A stretch of 64,000 nt of DNA from NCBI RefSeq assembly GCF_000272475.1, contig NZ_AKFJ01000008.1, positions 1 through 64,000 on the forward strand. Reading direction: 5' to 3'. This document shows, one piece after another, positions 55,281 through 64,000 of the stretch. Both the position numbers and the translations under genes were made by a program. Position 1 is the first letter of the stretch; each line of letters opens with the position of its first letter. Below the pieces are notes generated by a model that saw only the letters and a program-made list of their open reading frames with translations, did not search any database and was not told the DNA's origin. The stretch comes from Novosphingobium sp. Rr 2-17. Lineage in GTDB: Bacteria > Pseudomonadota > Alphaproteobacteria > Sphingomonadales > Sphingomonadaceae.

Positions 55281-55670
55281 TCAGACGCGGCGACGCTTGG
55301 AGGGGCGGACGCCATTGTGCGGGATCGGGGTCACGTCGCGGATCGAGGTGATGGTGAAGCCGACTGCCGCGAGAGCGCGCAGGGCGCTTTCACGACCCGA
55401 ACCAGGGCCCTTGACCTCGACTTCGAGGGTGCGGACGCCGTGCTCGGCTGCCTTCTTGCCGGCATCGTCTGCGGCCACCTGGGCAGCATACGGGGTCGAC
55501 TTACGGCTACCCTTGAAGCCCATCGCGCCTGCCGAGGACCAGCTAATCGCATTGCCCTGGGCGTCGGTGATGGTCACCATGGTGTTGTTGAAGCTGGCAT
55601 TGACGTGAGCGATGCCGCTGGTGATGTTCTTGCGCTCGCGGCGCTTAACGCGCTGTGGTTCGCGTGCCAT
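55281..55670 (-). CDS. rpsK: 30S ribosomal protein S11
   Basis: A 129-aa protein. [19 protein letters not shown] and [16 protein letters not shown] are typical, and the C-terminal [16 protein letters not shown] is diagnostic. It follows rpsM by 63 bp on the minus strand. ATG 55670. Confidence 0.98.
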   Translation of the reverse strand: MAREPQRVKRRERKNITSGIAHVNASFNNTMVTITDAQGNAISWSSAGAMGFKGSRKSTPYAAQVAADDAGKKAAEHGVRTLEVEVKGPGSGRESALRALAAVGFTITSIRDVTPIPHNGVRPSKRRRV

Positions 55671-55733
55671 GATCGTATATCCTGTCGATGAATCGCTGCG
55701 GGAAACCGGGGAGCGAGGACCGCTCCGCCCAGC

Positions 55734-56102
55734 TTACTTCTTCTTGCCGGCGATCGGCTTGGCCTTACCCTTGCGGGTACGCGCGTTGGTGTGCGTGCGC
55801 TGACCGCGGACCGGAAGGCCCTTGCGGTGGCGCAGGCCACGGTAGCATGCGAGGTCCATCAGACGCTTGATGTTCATCGCGGTGTCGCGACGAAGGTCAC
55901 CCTCGACCATATGGTCGGCGTCGATGGTTTCGCGGATCTGGAGCACTTCGGCGTCCGAGAGATCCTGCACGCGGCGGCTGTGATCGATCCCGAGCTTGTC
56001 GGCGATTTCGAGAGCCTTGGTACGACCAATGCCATGGATATACGTCAACGCGATGATTACGCGCTTGTTGGTGGGGATATTTACCCCGGCAATACGAGCC
56101 AC
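55734..56102 (-). CDS. rpsM: 30S ribosomal protein S13
   Basis: A 122-aa protein. [20 protein letters not shown] at the N-terminus and [20 protein letters not shown] near the C-terminus are diagnostic. The start is GTG at 56102 with AGGAG upstream. rpmJ is not adjacent. Confidence 0.98.
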   Translation of the reverse strand: MARIAGVNIPTNKRVIIALTYIHGIGRTKALEIADKLGIDHSRRVQDLSDAEVLQIRETIDADHMVEGDLRRDTAMNIKRLMDLACYRGLRHRKGLPVRGQRTHTNARTRKGKAKPIAGKKK

Positions 56103-56252
56103 TTAAATCTCCTGCTCCACAGGGACGCTAGTCGCAGCCCCCATCTCAACGCTGATCACCCGACCGGTTAAACGGCAAAAGCCCGGTTAGTGGAAACGTG
56201 TGCAAATGCACGCGGCCCTTTCCGGACTACCGTTATTGTCGAGTGAATGGCG

Positions 56253-56281
56253 CGCTTAGAACGATTCGCTGCCAGTGTCAA
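56253..56281 (-). promoter_or_regulatory. Probable promoter of the rpsM-rpsK-rpoA-rplQ operon
   Basis: On the minus strand TTGACA (56281-56276) is followed after 17 bases by TAAGCG (56258-56253), about 150 bp before rpsM. A CCCCGCG/CGCGGGG hairpin (56284-56316) just upstream may end the preceding transcript. The rest of 56103-56437 holds no gene. Confidence 0.55.
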
Positions 56282-56437
56282 CGCCCCGCGAGGCGTAAAC
56301 ACGGCTACCCGCGGGGCCACAGGCCGAGCGGGGTATTGGTTCCATCGTCGCATATACAGCGACCCTACCGCAATACGCACGCACAGTCAAAAAACCTTGA
56401 TGCGGCCCTAAGCGCCACCCGCCGTCACCAATCGCCA

Positions 56438-57157
56438 TTACCTACCGACGTTCTTGCCATCTGCGTCCTTCGGCTCGTCCGCCAGCGGCAACACACCGCC
56501 ATCCGCCGGTAACGGGGTGATCTGCGCCGGCGGTTCTGCTGGTGGCCCCGCCGGCGGCCCCGCTTCCGGCACAGCGGCAGGGCCGGGAAACGCGGCGGAG
56601 AACGTGCCGCCCAGTTTTGCGGCGAGGCGCTGGAATTGTTCGCCGATCATCTCGTCCACCGCCGGTGCCAGCTTGTCGAACGGCGTCCGCGAATAGCCGC
56701 CGATCACGTATTCCACCAGCATCTGCGTGCCACCCCCGGCTTCGTCAGCCTTGAGCTGAACCGTCAGGGTGCCGACCTCGGCATCGGCCTGGAGCGGGCC
56801 AAGCGCACCACTCATCCGCAGGGCTCGGGGCTTCTCGACGTAGATCACCCGCATATGCTCGACCCCGCCACGCACCGGGGCCTTGGCATCCGCGCCCGGC
56901 AGCACTTCGCAGAAGCAACCGCCCGGACGCGCGTCGATCGAGAGATTGGCCGCATCTTGCGACCAGGTATGCGCCGCATCCCACCACACCGAGGGCTTGA
57001 CCAGGACCGCCCAGGTCTCTTGCGGTGTGGCCGGCACTTTGACGACGTGCCGCACCACAAAGCCCCGGTCGGTCAAATCCGCGACTCTAGCCGAGGCTGG
57101 TGCAGCAAGCAGGGTGAGCGCCGCTAACGGAGCTAGCGCGAATGCGAAGGACTTCAT
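56438..57157 (-). CDS. Exported SRPBCC-type protein
   Basis: A 239-aa protein with a signal peptide (MKSFAFALAPLAALTLLAAP, then ASA). The middle resembles the START/SRPBCC lipid- or ligand-binding fold (VVKVPATPQETWAVLVKPSV, GGCFCEVLPG, ALRMSGALGPL). The C-terminal 45 residues are Pro/Ala-rich. The SRPBCC assignment rests on pattern only. It sits between adk and rpsM, an unusual neighbour for a ribosomal operon. Confidence 0.65.
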   Translation of the reverse strand: MKSFAFALAPLAALTLLAAPASARVADLTDRGFVVRHVVKVPATPQETWAVLVKPSVWWDAAHTWSQDAANLSIDARPGGCFCEVLPGADAKAPVRGGVEHMRVIYVEKPRALRMSGALGPLQADAEVGTLTVQLKADEAGGGTQMLVEYVIGGYSRTPFDKLAPAVDEMIGEQFQRLAAKLGGTFSAAFPGPAAVPEAGPPAGPPAEPPAQITPLPADGGVLPLADEPKDADGKNVGR

Positions 57158-57249
57158 CGGGAGAACCTGCCTGCCAAAACCCAAGCCGCGATCCTATCGC
57201 GCCCGGATGGCTAGCGCCAGCCCTCCCCTTCGAAGCGATCGCCTGCGGG

Positions 57250-57897
57250 CTAGCTTGCCAGAATGTCCTCGATGGCAGCGGTGACGTGGTTCATGTCGGC
57301 CATGCCGTCGACCTTGCTGACGATACCGCGCGCTTCGTAGAACGGCAGGATCGGAGCAGTCTTGGCGCGATATTCGGCCATCCGGGTGCGCACGGTTTCG
57401 GCGTTATCGTCCGGACGGCGCTTGAACTCGGTGCCACCGCACTTATCGCAAGTACCGGGTACACGCGGCTGCTGGTACTTGTCGTGGTAACCCGCACCGC
57501 ACGTTGCGCACGTGAAGCGACCGGTAACGCGATCGACCAGGGCATTCTCGTTCACGTCCAGCTCGATCACATGGTCGAGCTTGCGGCCACGTTCCTCAAG
57601 GATCGCTTCGAGCGAAACCGCCTGCGCCTCGGTACGGGGATAGCCGTCGAAAATGGCGCCCGATTCGATACCCATGGCATCCAGTTCGTCACCAATCAGT
57701 GCCGAAACGATCTCGTCCGAGACCAGCTCGCCACGTTCCATCACCGCCTTGGCGGCCAGCCCGGTCGGCGTACCCGCCTTGACCGCTGCACGCAGCATGT
57801 CTCCGGTCGAAAGCTGGCGCATGCCCAACTTCTCGACGAGACGCTGGGCCTGGGTGCCCTTCCCCGCCCCCGGCGGCCCAAGCAGAATGATGTTCAC
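57250..57897 (-). CDS. adk: Adenylate kinase
   Basis: A 215-aa kinase that interconverts ATP + AMP and 2 ADP. P-loop is GPPGAGKGTQ. The LID carries four cysteines (FTCATCG and TCDKCG), a zinc-binding type. FDGYPRTEAQA is the AMP-site loop. The start is GTG 57897 with GAGGGG upstream. It follows secY as in many bacteria. Confidence 0.97.
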   Translation of the reverse strand: MNIILLGPPGAGKGTQAQRLVEKLGMRQLSTGDMLRAAVKAGTPTGLAAKAVMERGELVSDEIVSALIGDELDAMGIESGAIFDGYPRTEAQAVSLEAILEERGRKLDHVIELDVNENALVDRVTGRFTCATCGAGYHDKYQQPRVPGTCDKCGGTEFKRRPDDNAETVRTRMAEYRAKTAPILPFYEARGIVSKVDGMADMNHVTAAIEDILAS

Positions 57898-57967
57898 GCC
57901 ATACCCCTCGTAGTTTGTTGTCTTGATAGTCGGTCGTTCGATAACGGACCGCCCAGCCCTCTCGGCC

Positions 57968-59335
57968 TTAGCGGACACGTCCTTTCAGCTTCGCCTTCTT
58001 GATCAGGTCGCCATACTGGTGAGCCAGCAAGTGCGACTGGATCTGCGTGATCGTATCGACGGTCACGTTGACGACGATCAGCAAGCTGGTGCCCCCCATG
58101 AACAACAACGGCAAGCCGGTCATCGACATGAAGTACTCCGGCACCGTGCAAACGATGGTCAGGTACGCCGCGCCAACCACGGTGATGCGGGTCAGGACAT
58201 AGTCCAGATATGTCGCGGTGTTCTTGCCCGGACGAATGCCAGGAATGAAGCCGCCGTTCTTCTTCAGATTGTCCGCCGTCTCTTCCGGATTGAAGACGAC
58301 CGCGGTGTAGAAGAAGCAGAAGAAGATGATGCCGGCTGCGTAGAGCAGCATGTACAGCGGCTTGCCGTGACCCAAGTACTGGTTGAGCGTGACCACGGCC
58401 TTGCCCATCGTCGATTCCGGGTTGAGCGAATTGCCTGCGAACTGGGTAATCGTCAGCGGCAGCAGCAGGAGCGAGCTGGCGAAGATCGGCGGGATGACGC
58501 CGGCGGTGTTGAGCTTGAGCGGCAAGTGGCTGCGATCGGCGTGCATCATGCCGCGCTGGGTGGCGCGCTTGGGATACTGGATCAGCAGGCGACGCTGGGC
58601 GCGCTCAGCAAAGCAGATCATCAGGATCATCGCCACCACCAGCGCGATCAGCGCGACGATGAGGACCGAACCTGTATCACCGGCGCTATAGGCCTGGCCG
58701 ACGTTGCTGGCGAAAGTCGGCATCTGGGCGACGATGCCGGCCATGATGATGAGCGATACGCCGTTGCCGATCCCGCGCGAGGTGATCTGTTCGCCCAGCC
58801 ACAGCAGGAACATGGTGCCGCCAACGAGGCTGACGACCGCGCCGATGCGGAACATGATGCCCGGATCGACGACGGCGGGCAGGCCGTTCGACGCGCCATA
58901 GGCCTCCAGGCTCACTGCCAGGAAGTAACCCTGCAGCGCACACAGGCCAACGGTGCCATAGCGCGTGTACTGGTTCAGCTTCTTGCGGCCGGCCTCACCT
59001 TCCTTCTTCAACGCGACCAGCGCGGGATGGAGCGAGGCAGCCAACTGCACCACGATCGACGCGGTGATGTAGGGCATCACGCCTAGCGCGATCAGGCTCA
59101 TGCGTGAGAGCGAGCCACCCGAGAAGGTGTTGAAGAGATCGAGGATGCCACCCTGCGTCTTGCTGTAGAGCTGGTTCAGGATCGTCGCGTTGACGCCCGG
59201 AAGCGGCACGAAGCTGAGGAACCGGAACACGATCAGCGAGCCGATGGTGAACCAGATGCGGTTCTTCAGCTCGGTGGCCTTGGAGAAGTTGGCCAGGCTG
59301 ATCGTGCTGGCGATATTGTCGGCGCGGGATGCCAT
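57968..59335 (-). CDS. secY: Sec translocon channel subunit SecY
   Basis: A 455-aa channel with ten membrane helices, through which proteins are exported or inserted. The plug region and family motifs GVMPYITASIVVQL and TRYGTVGLCALQGYFLAVSL are present. ATG 59335 (MASRADNIAS) is preferred; the frame is open to 59440. It lies between rplO and adk. Confidence 0.97.
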   Translation of the reverse strand: MASRADNIASTISLANFSKATELKNRIWFTIGSLIVFRFLSFVPLPGVNATILNQLYSKTQGGILDLFNTFSGGSLSRMSLIALGVMPYITASIVVQLAASLHPALVALKKEGEAGRKKLNQYTRYGTVGLCALQGYFLAVSLEAYGASNGLPAVVDPGIMFRIGAVVSLVGGTMFLLWLGEQITSRGIGNGVSLIIMAGIVAQMPTFASNVGQAYSAGDTGSVLIVALIALVVAMILMICFAERAQRRLLIQYPKRATQRGMMHADRSHLPLKLNTAGVIPPIFASSLLLLPLTITQFAGNSLNPESTMGKAVVTLNQYLGHGKPLYMLLYAAGIIFFCFFYTAVVFNPEETADNLKKNGGFIPGIRPGKNTATYLDYVLTRITVVGAAYLTIVCTVPEYFMSMTGLPLLFMGGTSLLIVVNVTVDTITQIQSHLLAHQYGDLIKKAKLKGRVR

Positions 59336-59603
59336 GACGTTCGGAATGCCTCGAAATGTCGCTTTTTCGGATTCGCCCTTAGCGGCTACTGCCTGCCTTG
59401 TCGAACCTCGAAGGAAACTGGCCGGGAAGGAACTGGGCATATAGCCATTCAGCGAATGTCTGAAAGCCCCGTCGCCGGCGAAATAGGGTTATCGTCCGGC
59501 GCTGTACCCCGATTGTTGCACTAAAGCTACAGCGCCAACAGCAAGAGAGGGCGAAGCGCCTGGCGCCCGCCCTCCCGAAATGCTGGTGCTATCGCGCCGG
59601 GAC

Positions 59604-60083
59604 TCAGGCCGCGGCCTCTTCCTTGGCGGGAAGGATCACCGAACCGCCAAGCTTCTCGACTGCCGAGACGGCACCGGCGGAAGCACCAGCGACGTTGAAT
59701 TCGACCTTCGAAGTCAACTCACCCTTGGCGAGCAGGCGCACGCCGTGCTTGCCGCCACGAGCCAGGCCAGCAGCCTTGAGCGCGGCGTGATCGACAACCG
59801 CCGACACGTCGAGCTTGCCAGCTTCGATCGCCAACTGAACCATGCCCAGGTTGACGATCGCATAGTCCTTGGCGAACTTCTTGTTGCTGAAGCCGCGCTT
59901 AGGCAGACGCATGTGGAGCGGCATCTGGCCGCCTTCGAAGCCGGCGATGGAAACGCCCGAACGCGCCTTGGCGCCCTTCTGGCCACGTCCTGCGGTCTTG
60001 CCCTTGCCCGAGCCGATGCCACGGCCAACGCGCATGCGGCGATGGCGTGAACCGGCGTTGTCGCGGATGTCATTCAGTTTCAT
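59604..60083 (-). CDS. rplO: 50S ribosomal protein L15
   Basis: A 159-aa protein. [40 protein letters not shown] and [20 protein letters not shown] are diagnostic. The C-terminus reads [23 protein letters not shown] 60083. Confidence 0.98.
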   Translation of the reverse strand: MKLNDIRDNAGSRHRRMRVGRGIGSGKGKTAGRGQKGAKARSGVSIAGFEGGQMPLHMRLPKRGFSNKKFAKDYAIVNLGMVQLAIEAGKLDVSAVVDHAALKAAGLARGGKHGVRLLAKGELTSKVEFNVAGASAGAVSAVEKLGGSVILPAKEEAAA

Positions 60084-60184
60084 GGTGTGCACTCGCTTTC
60101 GCTTTAGTCGCGCTTGATAGGAAGTGCGCGCCGTTAGCGGATGCAAGCGCGGATGTCACGCCCTGATTTTGGCGAAGAGCGCCG

Positions 60185-61408
60185 TCAGTTGGCCCCGCCG
60201 AAACCGACCACCAGCTTGGCGGTCTCGGGCACGCGGGTGCCGAAGGCGTCGCGCGCCGGAGTCCAGCGGACGATCTCGACCGCCAGCCCGCACAGTTCCT
60301 TGTCGAACGCCGGCGATTCCGACCCCGGGTCCATCCGGCAACTGGTGATGGCGCCGTCGGTATCGACGTCGAAGTTCATTTCGTGCTTGGCGAAACGCTG
60401 GCGGCTCAGTTCGTCCTCGTAGCGCTCCTTGAGTTCGCTGAAGGCATGGTTGAACTCGTTGAGGCTCGCATCCTGCCAGCGCGGCTTCTGCCGCAAGCTG
60501 GCGAACTGCTCTTCGGTCACCAGCGGCCGCATCGCCCGGATCACCCCGTTCCACCGCATCACCCGCGCCACCTGCAAAGGCGATTCGCGATCGATCGCGC
60601 TCTGGCAAGCCGCACCGATCGGGCTTGCCTTGGCACGCAGCAGCGCTTGGGCGGCGGGCCAGCGATGATAGGCGATTGCCCAGGCCAACGGCGTCAGGCC
60701 GAACAAGTCCGGCGCGTTGACGTCCTGCTTGTCGCGACTGATCAGGGTGCCGATGTCGGACACCGACCCGCGCCGCGCCGCCGCGCCCAACCCATGGGCC
60801 ATTCGCGCGGTGCCCAGTTGCACGAAGCCGTAAGGCTGATCGACGCCGGCGTCGGTATCAGGTGCGGTCTCGGGCTTGGCCCCTGCCTTGTCGATCGGGC
60901 GGCAGACGTCGGCATAAGGGTAGCGCTTGTCGGCAAGCAGCACCGCGTTGTATCGGCGGCCAAAGCCCGTCGCGCCGCTCGCCAGGTCATTGCTCGTTGG
61001 AACCGCGCCGGGTGGCAGGAACGCCAACGCCCGCACGGTCCAGGGCTGCAGGCCGCCCAGCACCCGGCACTGGACCCCGTAGGCCTCGGTATTGATGCCT
61101 TCGGCCGTGGTGGCAGCGGCGAGGCGGAAGTCCCCCGCATCGAGCGCGCGGTACGCTTCCGTGATGGCATTGGCCTCGCTGGCGGCCAGCAAGCGGCGCA
61201 GGCGATCGTCGGACTTGCGCAAGGCCTTCAGCCGCGCCTGGTCCGCCCGTTGATCGCCGCATGCGGCCAGGCTTTCGCCCTCGACCATCACGCTGCCTGC
61301 CGGTTCTTCCTTGCACGCGGCAAGGCTCACGAGCGCGACGCACAGCAGCGAAGCTGCAAACCGGCGACCGCGCACCACCGTTCCGAAAGAATGTCCAAAG
61401 CGCATCAT
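60185..61408 (-). CDS. Ankyrin-like lipoprotein within the ribosomal cluster
   Basis: A 407-aa protein with a signal peptide and lipobox (VALVSLAAC), probably anchored in a membrane. The middle contains ankyrin-like helices (QDVNAPDLFGLTPLAWAIAY). The C-terminal 50 residues (FDVDTDGAITSCRMDPGSES, then VEIVRWTPARDAFG) resemble a TonB C-terminal-like fold. It has no ribosomal role that I can see. It lies between rpmD and rplO, preceded by a terminator hairpin. The start may be 61408 or 61405. Family uncertain. Confidence 0.75.
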   Translation of the reverse strand: MMRFGHSFGTVVRGRRFAASLLCVALVSLAACKEEPAGSVMVEGESLAACGDQRADQARLKALRKSDDRLRRLLAASEANAITEAYRALDAGDFRLAAATTAEGINTEAYGVQCRVLGGLQPWTVRALAFLPPGAVPTSNDLASGATGFGRRYNAVLLADKRYPYADVCRPIDKAGAKPETAPDTDAGVDQPYGFVQLGTARMAHGLGAAARRGSVSDIGTLISRDKQDVNAPDLFGLTPLAWAIAYHRWPAAQALLRAKASPIGAACQSAIDRESPLQVARVMRWNGVIRAMRPLVTEEQFASLRQKPRWQDASLNEFNHAFSELKERYEDELSRQRFAKHEMNFDVDTDGAITSCRMDPGSESPAFDKELCGLAVEIVRWTPARDAFGTRVPETAKLVVGFGGAN

Positions 61409-61483
61409 GAGGCCGCCGCAAATAGCACGGTCGTCCGCTAGGGAAAGCGCAATATTGCCTGCGATCCGCGCATCAAAAGCGAA

Positions 61484-61509
61484 AGGCCCCGACGTTTCCG
61501 CCGGGGCCT
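61484..61509 (-). terminator. Terminator hairpin after rpmD
   Basis: AGGCCCCG (61484-61491) pairs with CGGGGCCT (61502-61509). On the minus strand it is followed by TTCGCTTTTG. It would stop transcription from the upstream ribosomal genes before the ankyrin-like gene and rplO. Confidence 0.7.
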
Positions 61510-61542
61510 CTCAAATTCAGCGTAAACTCAACCCGTAAAGGT

Positions 61543-61719
61543 TCAGTCGACGATAGCCACCATGTGCGGGAGCTTTGCGATGGCACCGCGCACTTCGGCG
61601 GTGTCTTCGCGCTCGACGACGCGGTGCATCTTGCCCAGGCCAAGACCGATGAGGATCTTCTTCTGGCTTTCGGGGCGACGGATCGGCGAGCCGATCTGCT
61701 TGATCTTGATCTTCGCCAT
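61543..61719 (-). CDS. rpmD: 50S ribosomal protein L30
   Basis: A 58-aa protein, [20 protein letters not shown] at the start and [13 protein letters not shown] at the end, which matches L30 with [11 protein letters not shown]. It starts 5 bp after rpsE. A terminator hairpin follows. Confidence 0.97.
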   Translation of the reverse strand: MAKIKIKQIGSPIRRPESQKKILIGLGLGKMHRVVEREDTAEVRGAIAKLPHMVAIVD

Positions 61720-61724
61720 GTCGA

Positions 61725-62471
61725 TTACTCCACGATGGCTTCGGCGGAGGCCTCAGCCTCTACTTCAGAAGCGCCACCACGACCCAGAAGGTCAGCGACC
61801 TTCTTGCCGCGACGCTGCGCCACCGACTTCGGCGAAGTCTGCGTGGTCAAAGCGTCAAAAGTGGCGCGGATCATGTTGTACGGGTTCGAGGTGCCGACCG
61901 ACTTGGTCACGACGTCATGGACGCCCAGGCTCTCGAACACGGCGCGCATCGGACCACCGGCGATGATGCCCGTACCGGCCGGAGCGGTACGCACGTTCAC
62001 GCGACCGGCGCCGAAGTGGCCCTTACCGTCGTGGTGAAGCGTGCGGCCTTCCTTGAGCGGAACGCGGATCATCTTCTTCTTGGCCGAGGCAGTCGCCTTG
62101 GTGATCGCCTCAGGCACTTCGCGTGCCTTGGAGTGACCGAAGCCGACGCGACCCTTGCCGTCGCCCACGACGACCAGTGCTGCAAAGCCGAAGCGCTTGC
62201 CGCCCTTAACCGTCTTGGAAACGCGGTTGATGTGGACGAGCTTCTCGATGAGCTCCTCGCCCTGGTCCTCGTCGTTGCGGTTGCCACCGCGACGGTCGTC
62301 ACGACGACCGCCACCGCGGCCACCACGCTCGCCACCGCGATCGTTGCCGCCACGGCCACGACCACCGCCGCCACCACGACCGCCACGTCCACCGTCACGG
62401 GTTTCCTGTGGTGCGCCGCCCTGGGGGGCTTCAGCCGCGATGGGCTGCTCGTTGTTGTTTTCGTCTGCCAT
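61725..62471 (-). CDS. rpsE: 30S ribosomal protein S5 with RG-rich extension
   Basis: A 248-aa S5, against about 166 aa in E. coli. An N-terminal extension of about 70 residues is rich in RGG repeats. The S5 core begins at [20 protein letters not shown] and includes [15 protein letters not shown]-terminal acidic residues are also extra. ATG 62471 has the first residues [10 protein letters not shown], so the extension is in frame. Confidence 0.97.
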   Translation of the reverse strand: MADENNNEQPIAAEAPQGGAPQETRDGGRGGRGGGGGRGRGGNDRGGERGGRGGGRRDDRRGGNRNDEDQGEELIEKLVHINRVSKTVKGGKRFGFAALVVVGDGKGRVGFGHSKAREVPEAITKATASAKKKMIRVPLKEGRTLHHDGKGHFGAGRVNVRTAPAGTGIIAGGPMRAVFESLGVHDVVTKSVGTSNPYNMIRATFDALTTQTSPKSVAQRRGKKVADLLGRGGASEVEAEASAEAIVE

Positions 62472-62473
62472 GA

Positions 62474-62812
62474 TCAGAACTCCAGCCCGCCTTCGCGGGC
62501 GGCTTCGGCCAGCGCCTTGACGCGACCGTGGTACAGGAAGCCGCCGCGATCGAAGACGACCGAGGTGTAGCCCGCGTTCTTAGCGGCCTCGGCGAGTTCC
62601 TTGCCAACGCGGGTAGCGGCGTCGATGTCGGTGCCCTTGGCGCCCAGCGTGTTAGCCGCAGCAACCGTGTGACCCTGCGCATCGTCGATGAGCTGCGCAT
62701 AGATGTGACGGCCAGTGCGATGCACGGACAGGCGAGCGCGGCCACCCGAACGCGCCTTGAGCGCGGTACGGACGCGGCGAGCGCGGCGTGCGAAGAGAGA
62801 CAGCTTTGCCAT
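62474..62812 (-). CDS. rplR: 50S ribosomal protein L18
   Basis: A 112-aa 5S rRNA-binding protein. [20 protein letters not shown] and [20 protein letters not shown] are diagnostic. The ATG overlaps the rplF stop by one base (TAATG). Confidence 0.97.
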   Translation of the reverse strand: MAKLSLFARRARRVRTALKARSGGRARLSVHRTGRHIYAQLIDDAQGHTVAAANTLGAKGTDIDAATRVGKELAEAAKNAGYTSVVFDRGGFLYHGRVKALAEAAREGGLEF

Positions 62813-63345
62813 TACTTCTTCTTCCCTTCCTTGCGGAAGATATACTCGCCGCGATACGCGATACCCTTGCCCTTGTAAGGCTCAGGCTTGCGCCAGCGAC
62901 GAATCTCGGCCGCAATCTGGCCGACCTTCTGCTTGTCGATACCGGAAATCTCGATCGTGGTGTTGTCCGGCGTCTTGATCTCGATGCCTTCGGGCACGGC
63001 GATATCGACGTCGTGCGAATAACCGAGCTGCAGCTTCAGGTTCTTGCCCTGAGCGGCGGCACGGTAGCCGACGCCCTTGATGTCGAGAACCTTAGTGAAG
63101 CCGTTGGTCACGCCTTCCATCAGGTTCGACACCAGAGTGCGCTGAAGGCCCCAGTGGCTGCGCGACTGCTTGGTCTGGCCGACGGGCGAGACGGCGACGG
63201 AGCCGTCTTCGACCGCGTAGGTCACCAGGTCCGACAGACCCAGGGTCAGGGTGCCCTTGGGGCCCTTTACCGAAAGCGTGCCGTTGTCGATGGCGGCAGT
63301 GACCCCGTTGGGGATCGCTACCGGCTTCTTACCGATGCGGCTCAT
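62812..63345 (-). CDS. rplF: 50S ribosomal protein L6
   Basis: A 177-aa protein. [20 protein letters not shown] at the start and [14 protein letters not shown] near the end are diagnostic. The start overlaps the rpsH stop (TAATG). Confidence 0.98.
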   Translation of the reverse strand: MSRIGKKPVAIPNGVTAAIDNGTLSVKGPKGTLTLGLSDLVTYAVEDGSVAVSPVGQTKQSRSHWGLQRTLVSNLMEGVTNGFTKVLDIKGVGYRAAAQGKNLKLQLGYSHDVDIAVPEGIEIKTPDNTTIEISGIDKQKVGQIAAEIRRWRKPEPYKGKGIAYRGEYIFRKEGKKK

Positions 63346-63740
63346 TAGAAGACCTCCGCAAGCACTTCGCCGCCGACGTTCTGCGAGCGTGCTTCGGCAT
63401 CCGAGAGCACGCCACGCGGCGTCGAGACGATGGTGATGCCAAGGCCGTTGCGCACAACCGGGAGTTCCTTGGAACCCGAGTAGACGCGGCGGCCCGGCTT
63501 GGACACGCGAGCGATGTGCTTGATGGCGGGTTCGCCTTCGAAGTACTTCAGCTCGATGCGAAGCTGCGGATGCGCACCGGTTGCATCATCGGAGTAGCCA
63601 CGGATGTAGCCCTCGCGCTGAAGCACCTCGAGCACACGGGCACGAAGCTTGGAGGCCGGCGACAGGATCGAATCCTTCTTCGCCTGCTGGCCGTTGCGGA
63701 TGCGGGTGAGCATATCACCCAGGGGATCGGTCAATGCCAT
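63345..63740 (-). CDS. rpsH: 30S ribosomal protein S8
   Basis: A 131-aa protein. [20 protein letters not shown] and [16 protein letters not shown] are typical, the second being the C-terminal signature. ATG 63740. Confidence 0.98.
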   Translation of the reverse strand: MALTDPLGDMLTRIRNGQQAKKDSILSPASKLRARVLEVLQREGYIRGYSDDATGAHPQLRIELKYFEGEPAIKHIARVSKPGRRVYSGSKELPVVRNGLGITIVSTPRGVLSDAEARSQNVGGEVLAEVF

Positions 63741-63750
63741 CTTCGTACCC

Positions 63751-64000
63751 TTACCAGCTCGACTTGGTCACGCCGGGGATCATGCCCTTGTTGGCAAGAT
63801 CGCGCAGCTCGATGCGGCACAAGCCGAACTTGCGGTAGTAACCGCGCGGACGACCGGTCGTCGCGCAACGGTTGCGAACCCGGGTGGGGTTTGCATTGCG
63901 CGGGATCTCGGACAGCTTCAGGCGTGCAATGAGACGCTCGGTTTCTTCGAGCGAGTTATCATCGGCAACGGCCTTCAGGCGCGCGTACTTACCAGCATAC
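63751..64000 (-). CDS. rpsN: 30S ribosomal protein S14 (N-terminus beyond window)
   Basis: The C-terminal 82 residues of S14 are present: [20 protein letters not shown], then [20 protein letters not shown], ending GVTKSSW. The first ~18 residues lie past the window edge. The type lacks the CxxC zinc pairs (C- form). Confidence 0.97.
   Translation of the reverse strand, partial: YAGKYARLKAVADDNSLEETERLIARLKLSEIPRNANPTRVRNRCATTGRPRGYYRKFGLCRIELRDLANKGMIPGVTKSSW

Overview
The window looks like a chromosomal segment of a GC-rich alphaproteobacterium, most likely a sphingomonad (Novosphingobium/Sphingomonas type). The pointers are adk next to secY in the ribosomal protein cluster, the mdh-sucD-sucA-sucB-lpd block, an alphaproteobacterial GAAC-N7-GAAC SOS box in front of uvrA, small secreted glycine-zipper proteins, a SleB-type hydrolase, and several families of short palindromic repeats typical of these genomes. 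The genus is inferred from gene content and cannot be proved here. I recognised no rRNA, tRNA, CRISPR array, prophage or transposase.

Layout. 0-4.5 kb: a TonB-like protein, a RamB/ScfR-type regulator and divergent isocitrate lyase, with a perfect 9-9-9 inverted repeat between them. 4.6-9.4 kb: two tandem GGDEF-EAL proteins. 10-17 kb: a MATE pump, a DUF938 methyltransferase and a complete tripartite pump (outer-membrane lipoprotein, HlyD/EmrA, EmrB) divergent from a TetR regulator. 17-24 kb: a single-domain asparaginase-like protein, two paralogous glycine-zipper proteins, a FolM-like reductase, cfa, argG, rlpA and an unfamiliar HTH-like protein that runs antisense into rlpA. 24-29 kb: palindromic repeats, then uvrA with a nucleotidyltransferase-like gene and a 62-aa gene behind it. 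29-37 kb: an M3 peptidase and a cobalamin-riboswitch-controlled B12 uptake operon, btuB-btuF-btuC-btuD. 37-47.4 kb: a cell-wall hydrolase, a small conserved protein, and the TCA block mdh, sucD, sucA, sucB, lpd. sucC is missing from its usual place, where a palindromic repeat and a GIY-YIG gene sit instead. 47.5-53.4 kb: a DUF4403 lipoprotein, a TRIC/YadS channel protein, small proteins and a prolyl oligopeptidase. 53.5-64 kb: the spc/alpha ribosomal clusters on the minus strand, from rpsN (cut by the window edge) to rplQ.

Central carbon metabolism is well represented: the glyoxylate-shunt enzyme with its probable acyl-CoA-responsive regulator, and most of the lower TCA cycle. The ribosomal cluster is unusual because an ankyrin-type lipoprotein gene, preceded by a hairpin terminator, lies between rpmD and rplO, and an exported SRPBCC-type gene lies between adk and rpsM. 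The best candidates for something new are the uvrA-linked nucleotidyltransferase pair under a probable LexA box, the structured 600-bp region before the MATE gene, the 22-bp repeat shared by two loci, and the non-ribosomal genes inside the ribosomal cluster. I did not find a clear, complete, undescribed multi-gene system.
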